Positions 53,511 to 62,186 of a stretch of 64,000 bases of DNA are shown one piece after another. The position numbers and the translations under genes are program-made. Source of the DNA: UBA6522 sp965237785 (GTDB lineage: Bacteria > Pseudomonadota > Gammaproteobacteria > Steroidobacterales > Rariloculaceae); contig OZ250159.1 of the NCBI GenBank assembly GCA_965237785.1, forward strand, positions 1,116,001 to 1,180,000, given 5' to 3'. The first letter of the stretch is position 1; each line of letters begins with the position of its first letter. The notes under the pieces are model-generated. The model searched no databases. It saw only the letters and a program-made list of their open reading frames with translations, and was not told where the DNA came from.

Positions 53511-53897
53511 CTAGTCGAGACCTTCACTCAGGGCGAGCGATTCTCCGCTCTCGACAACAAGTTCCCTGATCCGGATGGAGTGGCCGCCATTACGGGCAAC
53601 CTGGCCGCTTATCCGGACCTTGTCGCCTGGCTGGAGCGTGTTTTTTGTCCAGCCGCCCCGGGCCAGCTTGTTCGGCGCGGTGAGCTCTGCCTGCCAATGT
53701 TCAATCTCGCCCGCCTCGTTGGTGATATCGAAATAGAGCTGAACGTGGGGATTGATAAACCGGAACTCGGTCATGGTGGCGTCCACGGTCACCCTGTCGT
53801 TCGTATAGGCCGCGAACCCGTGATGCGCCAGTGTCGGGGCCGCCAGGACCAGCGCAACCAGCCCGGCCGCAAGAGCTGAAGTGAGTTTTGTCTGCAT
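53511..53897 (-). CDS. DUF6152-family exported protein
   Basis: 128 residues. Signal peptide MQTKLTSALAAGLVALVLAA ... LAHHG, then a small beta-barrel-like domain with the DUF6152 hallmarks: the HHG after cleavage, VDATMTEFRFINPHVQLYF, and LQPGDKVRISGQVARNGGHS. The single-domain form of the family; three longer members lie 3-9 kb to the right. Function unknown; the N-terminal HH could bind metal. Confidence 0.85.
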   Translation of the reverse strand: MQTKLTSALAAGLVALVLAAPTLAHHGFAAYTNDRVTVDATMTEFRFINPHVQLYFDITNEAGEIEHWQAELTAPNKLARGGWTKNTLQPGDKVRISGQVARNGGHSIRIRELVVESGESLALSEGLD

Positions 53898-54069
53898 CGG
53901 CGTCGACTCAAGTTAAAGTTAGTTAAAGTCTCTCCCCACAAGCCGCCGTCTGTCAAACCATTTACGGCAACCGACGGGCAACTTCCTGCCTCGACATTTT
54001 TGCCGACAGTATATTGCGATCGCCGATTCACGACCTGCGAGCATTGGCGAGATATCCGTACGAAGTATG

Positions 54070-54097
54070 TTGAACGGTCTTTCTTTCACTATACAAT
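54070..54097 (+). promoter_or_regulatory. tRNA-Leu promoter
   Basis: -35 TTGAAC (54070-54075), 16-base spacer, -10 TACAAT (54092-54097). Transcription would start about seven bases before the tRNA 5' end at 54111. Confidence 0.65.
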
Positions 54098-54110
54098 GAC
54101 CGCTTCAAGC

Positions 54111-54434
54111 GCCCGGGTGGCGAAATTGGTAGACGCAAGGGACTTATTTTATTGAGCACCCAGGCAGGAAACGCCTGCGTGAATGGAGTCAAATTCGGGG
54201 AACCCTCAGCGCATCGAGGCGGTGGCAATCCCGAGCTAAACCCTGATTTCGGAATTCGATCCCAGGGGAAGTGTAGAGACTTGACGGCTCCTGCCTAACC
54301 CGTACCCGCTACGGCACGGCAAAGAGAAAGTCCAGACCACAAATGCGCCGCGACGCGGCGCAGCAGCGAAAGCTGTAGCGGTAAGAAAATCCCTCGGAGG
54401 TAACTCCTTGCCGGTTCGAGTCCGGCCCCGGGCA
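54111..54434 (+). tRNA. tRNA-Leu(UAA), interrupted by a group I intron
   Basis: Exon 1 (54111-54145) and exon 2 (54386-54434) join to an 84-nt leucine tRNA. Acceptor stem GCCCGGG/CCCGGGC, D arm GCG...GC with the AAATTGGTAGA loop, anticodon stem AGGGA/TCCCT with loop CTTAAAA (anticodon UAA), class II variable stem GGAG/CTCC, and T arm GCCGG-TTCGAGT-CCGGC. Discriminator A; CCA is not encoded. The split lies inside the anticodon loop, between U34 and A35, as in cyanobacterial and plastid tRNA-Leu(UAA) genes. Confidence 0.95.
54146..54385 (+). ncRNA. group I self-splicing intron in tRNA-Leu(UAA)
   Basis: 240 nt between U34 and A35. Core elements in order: an early hairpin GGCAGG/CCTGCG, P-like AAATTCGGGGAA, Q-like CAATCCCGAGC, R-like GTGTAGAGACTTGACGG and S-like AAGAGAAAGTCC. 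A terminal hairpin AGCAGCGAAAGCTG follows, and the intron ends in G, before the exon A. The 5' exon ends in U, as group I splicing needs. The layout closely follows the cyanobacterial tRNA-Leu intron (subgroup IC3). There is no room for an endonuclease gene. Confidence 0.93.
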
Positions 54435-54693
54435 TCGAACCAGAATGCGCAGGACTGCGATATTGGTCCATACAATTCTATAAAACTAATCAGTTATCGT
54501 CCAACCTCGTATTGCGTCATGCGCTCTTGACCTGACCCTCTGGAACGGCTCCATCTGGATCGTCTGCGATCCTGTGGCTGATCGTGATTGGCGGAATTGC
54601 AACTACCGCCGATAGCGCGGTCAAGCGGTTTCGATAGCGGTGTCTGAGGCATTCTGTTAGTTTGCTCGCAACCGAAATTGAGCACCTTCGGCC

Positions 54694-56052
54694 ATGCTCT
54701 ACCGTGCGTTTATTCGATTCCTGAGTCTGGTTGCCCGCACGTTCTACAAGGGAATCGAGGTCGTGGGCCTGGAGAATGTCCCCGCGCGCGGCGGCGTGAT
54801 TTTTGCCGGCAATCACCCCAACGCATTGATCGACGGGCTGTTGCTGATGTCCCACGCGGGTCGGACCCCCGTTCGTTTCCTCGGCAACGCGAAACTCTGG
54901 AAAATCCCTCTGCTCGCCCGACTGCTGGATGCGCTCGGCGCGGTGCCCGTGCTGCGCCGTGAAGAACACGGACCCAACGCAGACAACCGGGGCGCCTTCG
55001 AACGCGTTGACGACATCCTGGCGGGCGGCGGCTGCGTGGCCATTTTCCCCGAGGGCATCAGCCACACCGACAGCAGGCTCGCGACGCTCAAGACCGGCAC
55101 CGCAAGAATGGCACTGCACGCCGCCGCCCGCCGCGAGACCGACATCGCGATCGTTCCATTCGGCCTGACCTACCTAAATCGTCATCGGTTCAGAAGTCAG
55201 GTCCTGCTGCACTTCGCAGCGCCGGTGCCTATCGATGAACACCGTCTGGCGGCTTACGAGAACGATGAAGTGGGGACCGTACGACAGCTCACCGCAGAAC
55301 TGCGCGAGCGGCTCTCCCGCGTCACTCTGAATGCACCGGATTGGGCTACGCTGCGTTTCATTCACGCCGCGCGGCGTTTGTACAAACCGATTTCGGCGAA
55401 ACTCGCGCCCGCAACCTATGTCGACCTCAGTCGCCGCTTCGTGGATCACTATTCGCGGTTCGCCGACGAGCCTGACATTCAGCGGCTGCGTGGCGAAATC
55501 GAGGCGTACCAGGCACAGTTGGATCTCCTGGGACTGAAGGACTATCAGCTCAGTCACCCTGTCAGTGTCCGCATTGCCATGAAGAGGATCGTTTGGCGCA
55601 CGGCCCTGGTCATTCTGCTGTTACCGCTCGCACTTCCGGGGGCGATCATCGTTCTGCCGGCCGCCTGGCTCGCCGCAACGGTGGGTACGTGGTTCAGCTA
55701 CGATGCCGACGACATCGCCACCTTGAAAGTCACGACGGCGGTTCCACTTCTGCTTGCAACTTATACGCTCTTCACGGTCGCGGCCGGGGTCGCTTTCGGA
55801 TGGGGCTGGGCGATGCTGGCGATGGTTTTGTTCCCGGCCAGTTTCTTCGCCACACTGTTTGTCCTCGAAAAACAGGCCCAATTGCTGGTCTCGATACGGA
55901 GTGTATTTCGCCTCGCCTCCGTGAGCGGAGACATCGAAGCGCTTGTTGCCAAGAGGACAAAACTGGTGACCGAGGTACGAGCCGCGGTCAACCACTACGC
56001 GGACCCGGGCATTCGGCGAATCTTCGACGCGCAGGACTTTCGCTCTCAGTAG
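54694..56052 (+). CDS. lysophospholipid acyltransferase-like membrane protein
   Basis: 452 residues. The N-terminal 230 residues are a PlsC-type acyltransferase: AGNHPNALIDGLLL is the NHx4D catalytic motif and AIFPEGISHTDSRLATLKTG holds the FPEG acceptor site. The C-terminal half has four membrane helices and a helical tail, giving a longer protein than PlsC. Related long forms probably acylate glycerol phosphate or other lipids; the exact acceptor is unknown. Confidence 0.85.
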   Translation: MLYRAFIRFLSLVARTFYKGIEVVGLENVPARGGVIFAGNHPNALIDGLLLMSHAGRTPVRFLGNAKLWKIPLLARLLDALGAVPVLRREEHGPNADNRGAFERVDDILAGGGCVAIFPEGISHTDSRLATLKTGTARMALHAAARRETDIAIVPFGLTYLNRHRFRSQVLLHFAAPVPIDEHRLAAYENDEVGTVRQLTAELRERLSRVTLNAPDWATLRFIHAARRLYKPISAKLAPATYVDLSRRFVDHYSRFADEPDIQRLRGEIEAYQAQLDLLGLKDYQLSHPVSVRIAMKRIVWRTALVILLLPLALPGAIIVLPAAWLAATVGTWFSYDADDIATLKVTTAVPLLLATYTLFTVAAGVAFGWGWAMLAMVLFPASFFATLFVLEKQAQLLVSIRSVFRLASVSGDIEALVAKRTKLVTEVRAAVNHYADPGIRRIFDAQDFRSQ

Positions 56053-56313
56053 GCCGTGCCGAGGCGGTCCACATTGACGAAGGGTTCGTGAATGCCAATG
56101 GTACGCAAAAGTACCTGTGGCGGATCAAGCGACTTGATTATCAAATAATACTGTGTTCATAAAAGCTTCCCCCGATGCAGGTTTGCGAACTCGGAAAGGG
56201 CTCGATACCTGGTTGATTTTATGCAATATAAACAATAGGTTGTCATTTATGTTCGAGTCCGGACCCATGCACGTCGGATTGGTTTCAAGCCATACGCTTG
56301 GAGGAAGAAAAGA

Positions 56314-56700
56314 ATGAGACACGATCTTGCGGCAAACAAACGGAACGCCCAGGCCTTTTACGACCTGATGTTCAATCAATGCATGCCTCGCGAGGCGATT
56401 GAAAAGTTCGTCGGGGACGAATACATCCAACACAATCCGCACGTCGCGGACGGCAAGGAAGCATTCATCGACTATTTTGAGCAAATGGCTGATAAATATC
56501 CCGGGAAGGAAACCAGGTTTGTTCGCGCGATCGCAGAGGATGACCTGGTCGTGCTTCATTGCCACCAATCCTGGCCTGGAGACGAAGATTACGCCGGGAT
56601 TGACATTTTTCGGCTCGACGAAAACGGAAAAATTGTCGAGCACTGGGACGTGCTTCAGGTGATCACCGGCGAGTCCCGAAACGATAATGGGTTATTCTGA
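56314..56700 (+). CDS. SnoaL-like / NTF2-fold protein
   Basis: 128 residues, cone-shaped alpha+beta fold of the SnoaL-like polyketide cyclase group: NKRNAQAFYDLMFNQCMPRE at the start, YIQHNPHVADGKEAFIDYF in the middle, and DIFRLDENGKIVEHWDVLQ at the end, a near-universal signature. GGAGG lies about 10 bases before the ATG. Such proteins are often hydrolases or isomerases without a known substrate. Confidence 0.9.
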   Translation: MRHDLAANKRNAQAFYDLMFNQCMPREAIEKFVGDEYIQHNPHVADGKEAFIDYFEQMADKYPGKETRFVRAIAEDDLVVLHCHQSWPGDEDYAGIDIFRLDENGKIVEHWDVLQVITGESRNDNGLF

Positions 56701-56722
56701 TTCCCGTTTCGCGGAGAACATC

Positions 56723-57778
56723 ATGAGATCGATAAGCGTTTTGTTGGGACTGTTGGTTCCCTTCGTCTCATCCGCCCATCACGCCGTGACCGCTCCGTTT
56801 ACGAACGAAGAAATCCAGATCGAAGGTGTCGTTACCGAGTTCAACTTCGTCAATCCCCACGTCAACATCATTCTCAATGTGACGGATGAGGATGGCTCCG
56901 ATACGCTCTGGATGGCGACTGCGGCGGCTCCGGACTCACTCAGGCGCACCGGCTGGTCCGCCGATTCGATCCAGGCAGGCCAAGACTTGCGTATCACGGG
57001 CATGAAAAGCCGCCAGGGCCGCCCGATGATATTGGTCGCGAGAGAGCACTGGGATGGCGGCGGGATCCTCGAAGTGAATCCCGCCGATGGCTCGGTCGTA
57101 CGTACGCTGGCGGGAGCCTCCAACCGGATCCAGGACGGCCCCGTCCTGTCCCGGGCGTCACTTCCCGCAACGCTGGGCGATGGGCGGCCGAACTTTACGG
57201 GATATTGGGCGAAGCACGTTGACGTTCGCGCGGTCAACGCCAGTCCCGGTAGAAACTCGCCGCCGCTGAACGATCGCGGCGAACTCCTGCAGGCCGGTTT
57301 CGATGCGCTCAACGATCCGAGTTATAGCGAATGCGCAGCACATGGACTCGTTCGGCAGGCGTCCACCGTCAAGCCGCTGCGCATCGCACAACACGCGAAT
57401 CGAGTCGTCTCCGACTACGAGGAAGGTGCCGCACAACGCGTGGTATATCTGGATGGGCGGGGATTCGATACCAGCAATAGCAAGACAAACCTGGGCCATT
57501 CGACGGCTCGCTACGAAGACGGGACCTTGGTTATAGAGAGTAGTCAACTGCTCAGTAACCTCACGGGCATCTTCGGAAATGCACTCAGTGACCAGCATAC
57601 AACCGTGGAAACCTATCGCCGCGTCGACGATGAGACAGGACCTGCGCTTGAGATGGTGTTGGTAGTCACCGACCCGACATACTTGACGGGTCCATGGGAG
57701 ATCACATGGAAAAGGTACTACGCGGCTGAGTACGAGTTCACCAAAGTGGACTGTAGACTGCCGTTAACCGGAAACTGA
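56723..57778 (+). CDS. DUF6152-family exported protein, long form
   Basis: 351 residues. Signal peptide MRSISVLLGLLVPFVSSAHH, then the DUF6152 domain (IEGVVTEFNFVNPHVNIILN ... IQAGQDLRITG), followed by a 220-residue domain with paired cysteines (YSECAAHGLVRQ and KVDCRLPL). That domain has FTGYWAKHVD near its start and VVYLDGRGF near its middle. The ATG at 56723 is chosen for GGAG spacing and the signal peptide. The first of a tandem pair. Confidence 0.8.
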   Translation: MRSISVLLGLLVPFVSSAHHAVTAPFTNEEIQIEGVVTEFNFVNPHVNIILNVTDEDGSDTLWMATAAAPDSLRRTGWSADSIQAGQDLRITGMKSRQGRPMILVAREHWDGGGILEVNPADGSVVRTLAGASNRIQDGPVLSRASLPATLGDGRPNFTGYWAKHVDVRAVNASPGRNSPPLNDRGELLQAGFDALNDPSYSECAAHGLVRQASTVKPLRIAQHANRVVSDYEEGAAQRVVYLDGRGFDTSNSKTNLGHSTARYEDGTLVIESSQLLSNLTGIFGNALSDQHTTVETYRRVDDETGPALEMVLVVTDPTYLTGPWEITWKRYYAAEYEFTKVDCRLPLTGN

Positions 57779-57835
57779 GAATTTTCTCGCTTGACCTGGA
57801 AGCTAATTGGAGTCAGACGGGAGAGAACTAGACCA

Positions 57836-58924
57836 ATGGTTGCAAGAGAACTGAAACGTCGCCTTCTTCAAGCAATGTATCTCGCCGGATTGCTTGCAAC
57901 AGGCACAGTCCACGCGCACCACAATTCAGCCGCCGTTTTCTCTACCGACGATATCGAGATCGAGGGTTTCGTTACCGAATTCAGCTTCAAGAACCCTCAC
58001 TTGAATATTATTCTCGCGGTTACCGACGAGAATGGAGTCGAAACGGAGTGGATGGCGACGGGTCCGGGCCCGACGCCGTTTCGCCGTTGGGGTTGGACGC
58101 CGGATACCGTTCAGCCGGGCCAATATCTGCGTATCTTTGGCAGAAAGAGCCGTGACGGCGGCCCGATGGTACTGATGGATGCGGCCGACATCCACGGCGG
58201 TAGAATCGTCGAACTCAATCCTGCCGACGGAACCGTCGTACGGACAATCTCCAGTACGAGCACCGTCTCTCGACCGTCACGTCAGGCTACAGCGCCGACC
58301 GTGATCCCGACATTTGGCCTTCGGCATGGCGACGGGCGACCGAATCTGGACGGTATGTGGCTCGGATCGAGGGAAGGCCTCGGTCGCGACAACCCGCCGC
58401 TCAATGCGCGCGCAGCCGCCGAACAAGCGCGCCTCGATCCCTTCGAAGACGATCCGGCGTTCACGGAATGCGCCGACGCAGGACTCGTGCGCCAGGCTAC
58501 GACGATCCGTCCGTTGCTGATTACGCAGCACGACGATCGGGTCATCCTTGAATATGAGGAGTTCGGTGCTCGACGTGTAATTTATCTCGATGGGCGTGGG
58601 CCGGAGACCGGAGATCACACGCTTTTTGGTCATCACGTCGCTCGTTACGACGGGGACGCGCTTGTCATCGAGACAACTCGGTTGCTCGGCAACCTAACGG
58701 GGCCGGATGGCAACGCCCTGAGCGATCAGGCCACGACATTAGAGACCTACCGGCGAATCGACGAACCGGAAACGCTGCCGGCTATCGAAATGCGAATGGT
58801 CATCACGGACCCGGTCAACCTGACGAGCCCCTGGCAAGTCGGCGCAATAAAATACTACACAGACGATGTCTACGACTTTATCGAGGTGGACTGCCGCGTG
58901 CCACTTCGGGCATCAGGCCCATGA
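57836..58924 (+). CDS. DUF6152-family exported protein, long form, tandem paralogue
   Basis: 362 residues, same layout as its left neighbour: signal peptide ending VHAHH, DUF6152 domain (EIEGFVTEFSFKNPHLNIIL), linker, and a C-terminal domain with FTECADAGLVRQATTIRPLL, VIYLDGRGPETGDH and VEVDCRVPLRASGP-like ending. Clearly a duplicate of 56723-57778, perhaps about 45% identical by eye. Likely made from the same transcript. Function unknown. Confidence 0.8.
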   Translation: MVARELKRRLLQAMYLAGLLATGTVHAHHNSAAVFSTDDIEIEGFVTEFSFKNPHLNIILAVTDENGVETEWMATGPGPTPFRRWGWTPDTVQPGQYLRIFGRKSRDGGPMVLMDAADIHGGRIVELNPADGTVVRTISSTSTVSRPSRQATAPTVIPTFGLRHGDGRPNLDGMWLGSREGLGRDNPPLNARAAAEQARLDPFEDDPAFTECADAGLVRQATTIRPLLITQHDDRVILEYEEFGARRVIYLDGRGPETGDHTLFGHHVARYDGDALVIETTRLLGNLTGPDGNALSDQATTLETYRRIDEPETLPAIEMRMVITDPVNLTSPWQVGAIKYYTDDVYDFIEVDCRVPLRASGP

Positions 58925-59033
58925 GCAGTCCCGCAGAGATATTGATCGTCTACGGGTCGCTTCAGAAGATTGATCTGGTTCTGGAATCGGTGGATCAGGA
59001 AGGTTCGAACCGGAAACTTGCGAGGATGAAAAA

Positions 59034-60320
59034 ATGCGAAACAAAGAATCTGAAACGTACTTCGAGGATCAATGGATCCTGCCCCGGAGAGAGGTGCTAA
59101 AACGTCTGGCTGGGGGCGTCGCGCTGGGAGCTTTTGGCGGTAACTGGGTCACCGCGGCGGCACAGGAGGCCCCAGGGGAAGAGGCGTTCTGGGACCGTAT
59201 TAGGGAGCAGTTTCCGATTCGCCCCGGTCTGACCATGATGAATGCGGCGAACCTTTGCCCGACCCCTTACTCGGTACTGGAAAGTGTGTTCGGACTCACG
59301 CGCGATCTGGATGGAGACATCTCATTTCAAAATCGCGCCAAGTTCGCGGAAACGAAAACCGAGGCTCGATCGGGGCTCGCGAATTACGTGGGTGCCGAAC
59401 CTGACGAAATCGCGATCACGCGCAATACCAGCGAGGGCAACAACATCATCGTCAACGGGCTCGAACTCGGCTCGGGAGACGAGGTTGTCATCTGGGGAGA
59501 AAACCACCCCTCGAATCACCTGGCCTGGTCAGTGCGGGCGCGACGCCACGGGTTCACTGTCAGGCAGGTCGAAACGCCTGCGGGCGCCCCCACAGCCGAG
59601 GAGTTGAGAGAACATTTCGTCGCCGCGTTGACGCCGAGAACACGGGTCTTTGCGGTCAGCCACGTGTCAAACGTCTCGGGCATCGGCCTGCCAATGAAGT
59701 CACTCTGCCGGGACTGCCGGGACCGGGACATCCTGACGCTGGTGGATGGGGCGCAGACGCTGGGCGCACTCAATCTGGATCTGCACGACATGGGTTGCGA
59801 CTTCTTTGCCGGCAGCCTGCACAAGTGGCCCATGGGGCCCAAGGAGACCGGACTCCTCTATGTCCGCCGCGGTCTGGCGGAGCGCGTGTGGCCATCCGTG
59901 GTCAGCGTCGGATACGAGGCCGCCCAGAGGGAGGGCGCGCGGAAGCTCGAGAGCTTCGGTCAACGGGACGATCCAGCGGTGGCCGCGATCACGCCGGCGA
60001 TGGAGTTTCTCGATTCAATCGGCAAGGAGCGGGTTGAGGCGCGGCTTCGCGCAATCATCGCCCGGCTGCGCGGCGGCATCGAGGGGATCCCGGGTGCGTC
60101 CATTCTCACGCCGTCGGATCCGGCCATCAACGCCGGCATCTTGATTTTCAGCCTGCCCGGAGTCGATGGCCGCGATGCCTTCGAAGCACTCTATCGCGAC
60201 TATGACATCGGCAGCGCGCCGGCGGCGATCGTTAACGGCGTGCGGTTGAGCCCCCACATCTACAACACGATGGCAGACGTGGATCGGGTGTTGGATGCGC
60301 TGAGGGAGATTGCTGCCTGA
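59034..60320 (+). CDS. class V aminotransferase-like PLP enzyme with Tat-type signal
   Basis: 428 residues. Residues 1-45 hold LPRREVLKRLAGGVALGAFG, a twin-arginine-like signal. The enzyme part is an isopenicillin-N-epimerase/cysteine-desulfurase type fold: RNTSEGNNIIVNGLEL, GENHPSNHLAW, LVDGAQTLGALNLDLHDMG, and the PLP lysine in SLHKWPMGPKETG. The reaction is not predictable from sequence alone. An exported PLP enzyme is unusual. Neighbours are an exported amidase and DUF6152 proteins. Confidence 0.8.
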   Translation: MRNKESETYFEDQWILPRREVLKRLAGGVALGAFGGNWVTAAAQEAPGEEAFWDRIREQFPIRPGLTMMNAANLCPTPYSVLESVFGLTRDLDGDISFQNRAKFAETKTEARSGLANYVGAEPDEIAITRNTSEGNNIIVNGLELGSGDEVVIWGENHPSNHLAWSVRARRHGFTVRQVETPAGAPTAEELREHFVAALTPRTRVFAVSHVSNVSGIGLPMKSLCRDCRDRDILTLVDGAQTLGALNLDLHDMGCDFFAGSLHKWPMGPKETGLLYVRRGLAERVWPSVVSVGYEAAQREGARKLESFGQRDDPAVAAITPAMEFLDSIGKERVEARLRAIIARLRGGIEGIPGASILTPSDPAINAGILIFSLPGVDGRDAFEALYRDYDIGSAPAAIVNGVRLSPHIYNTMADVDRVLDALREIAA

Positions 60321-60333
60321 CCGTCATGGCTGG

Positions 60334-62064
60334 TCAAGGTGCGCCCGGCGGCGGAATTCGCCGCTGGGTCGCCTGTTCGAATGCGTACGCCAGCGCGATC
60401 AACCGGGGCTCGCTGCAGGACAAGCCCGAGAAAGACACTCCAAAGGGCGCGGGCTGCGGTTCGAAGTTCTCGGGAAACGCAGGTTCGGTCTCGTTTGGAA
60501 CCAGGCCCATGGGCACGATGACAGTGGGATAGCCCGGTCGTGCGGAAACGTTCGCGCCCCGCGTCATCGGAAACAGGAGCGCATCCAGGTCGTTCCCGGC
60601 GATCGCGGCGTCGATGCCGTGCGTACTCGTCAACTCGAGATCCTTTGCGCGGTCCGCCTCGTAGCGCGCCCGGTCTCTGTCCAGTTCGATCTCATCGGAG
60701 ATATCCAGCAGCGATTGCTCGTACTTGACGGTGCCCAGGAGCGCGTTCTCCCTGTTCCACTCGCGCAGCTCCGTCAGCGAGCCCAGTGGCGCGCTGTCCC
60801 CGAGAGAATCCAGCCATGCGTTGAAGTCGCGTTTCATCCCGTACTTGAAGACGATGGAGCAATGCCCATCGTTGCCCCGCGTCGCACTCTCCGCCGCGCA
60901 GATACCCCAGTTGAAAATATTCCGGTCGGGATCGGGGTCGACAGCCGTCGGCAGGTCAGCCGGATCGACGACAATCGCCCCCTGGGCCCTCAGAGCCGCG
61001 ACGGCTTCTTCGAACAGATCGAGCTGCGCGGGGCTCAGCCCGCCTCGCGGGTTGTTCACCCCTGGGACCGCACTGGGCTCGACGAAACCGGCACGTGGAA
61101 TACCGATCCGCGCTCCCCGCAAGCTGTCCGCGTCGAGGAACGCGGTGTAGTCACCGTTCGGCGGTGCTTCGCAGCGCCCTGTCGCGGAATCTTCGGGGTC
61201 GGGCTCACGGCTCTCGAGCACCCCGAGCAGAATGGCGGCATCCGTGACGGTTCGCGCCATGGGTCCCGCGGTGTCCTGGTCGGCCGTGATCGGAATGATG
61301 CCGTAGCGGCTGACACGGCCCAGCGTGGGCTTTATGCCGACCAGCATGTTCCGATTCGACGGCGACAGGATCGAACCGGATGTCTCGGTGCCCACGTTGG
61401 CCATCCAGAGGTTCGCGCTGGTGCCGATTCCCGAGCTTGAGCCCCCCGGGGTCAGCACCGGCTTGCCATCGCCTGTTCCGGGTCGAGGGTCGCGGCGCGG
61501 GTCGTACGGATTGAAGCCGTACCCGCCGAGCGAGCTGTAGTTGTTGGGCATGTCGTAAGGCGCGCCCGATACCCAGTTCGCGAGCTCTGTCATTACCGTC
61601 TTGGCGATGATGATGGCGCCGGCCTCGCGCAGTTGTTCTGTCAGCGTTGCGTCGTAGGGCGGGATGAGTCCTTCGAAAGCCAACGCGCCACCCGTCGTCG
61701 GCATGTCCGTGGTGTGTATGTTGTCTTTCAACGCGATCGGGATACCGTGCAGCGGCCCGCGAACCCGTGACTCGGCGCGCTCCCGATCGAGGCGCTCGGC
61801 TTCCGCGAGCACGTTCGGGTTCACGGTGATCGTTGCGTTCAACAGGTTTTCGTAGATGGCAATCCGCGTCAGATACTGCTGCACGAGGTCGCGCGCCGTC
61901 AGGCGCCCTTCGCCCATCGCAGCCTGCAGTTCGGGGATCGTCGCCTCGACGACGTTGTATGGCGCCGCTGCGGTCGGTGGATCCTGCTCGACACCCGTGT
62001 CGCAGCCGGCCGATGCAGCGAGGAGGATCATGATCGCGTAGCGGACGGGCCTGTTATGGGTCAT
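60334..62064 (-). CDS. amidase-signature family lipoprotein
   Basis: 576 residues. Signal with lipobox LLAASAGC (Cys about residue 21), then an amidase-signature domain. The catalytic lysine is in HGIPIALKDNIHT, the cis-serine in TPGGSSSGIGTS, and the nucleophile in GTETSGSILSPSNRN. Hydrolyses an amide in the periplasm or at the membrane. The ATG at 62064 (MTHNRPVRYAIMILL) is chosen so the signal peptide is normal. Convergent with the PLP enzyme gene. Confidence 0.88.
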   Translation of the reverse strand: MTHNRPVRYAIMILLAASAGCDTGVEQDPPTAAAPYNVVEATIPELQAAMGEGRLTARDLVQQYLTRIAIYENLLNATITVNPNVLAEAERLDRERAESRVRGPLHGIPIALKDNIHTTDMPTTGGALAFEGLIPPYDATLTEQLREAGAIIIAKTVMTELANWVSGAPYDMPNNYSSLGGYGFNPYDPRRDPRPGTGDGKPVLTPGGSSSGIGTSANLWMANVGTETSGSILSPSNRNMLVGIKPTLGRVSRYGIIPITADQDTAGPMARTVTDAAILLGVLESREPDPEDSATGRCEAPPNGDYTAFLDADSLRGARIGIPRAGFVEPSAVPGVNNPRGGLSPAQLDLFEEAVAALRAQGAIVVDPADLPTAVDPDPDRNIFNWGICAAESATRGNDGHCSIVFKYGMKRDFNAWLDSLGDSAPLGSLTELREWNRENALLGTVKYEQSLLDISDEIELDRDRARYEADRAKDLELTSTHGIDAAIAGNDLDALLFPMTRGANVSARPGYPTVIVPMGLVPNETEPAFPENFEPQPAPFGVSFSGLSCSEPRLIALAYAFEQATQRRIPPPGAP

Positions 62065-62186
62065 CGCCAAGTACCCCTTCGTGTTCAATGCTTCATCGAA
62101 TAAACTACGTAGGCGGTGGCAACCTGGGCAGCACGCCCTCGATCGCGAGCCCGATGCTCTTCAATAACTCGCGGCGGTCGAACACG

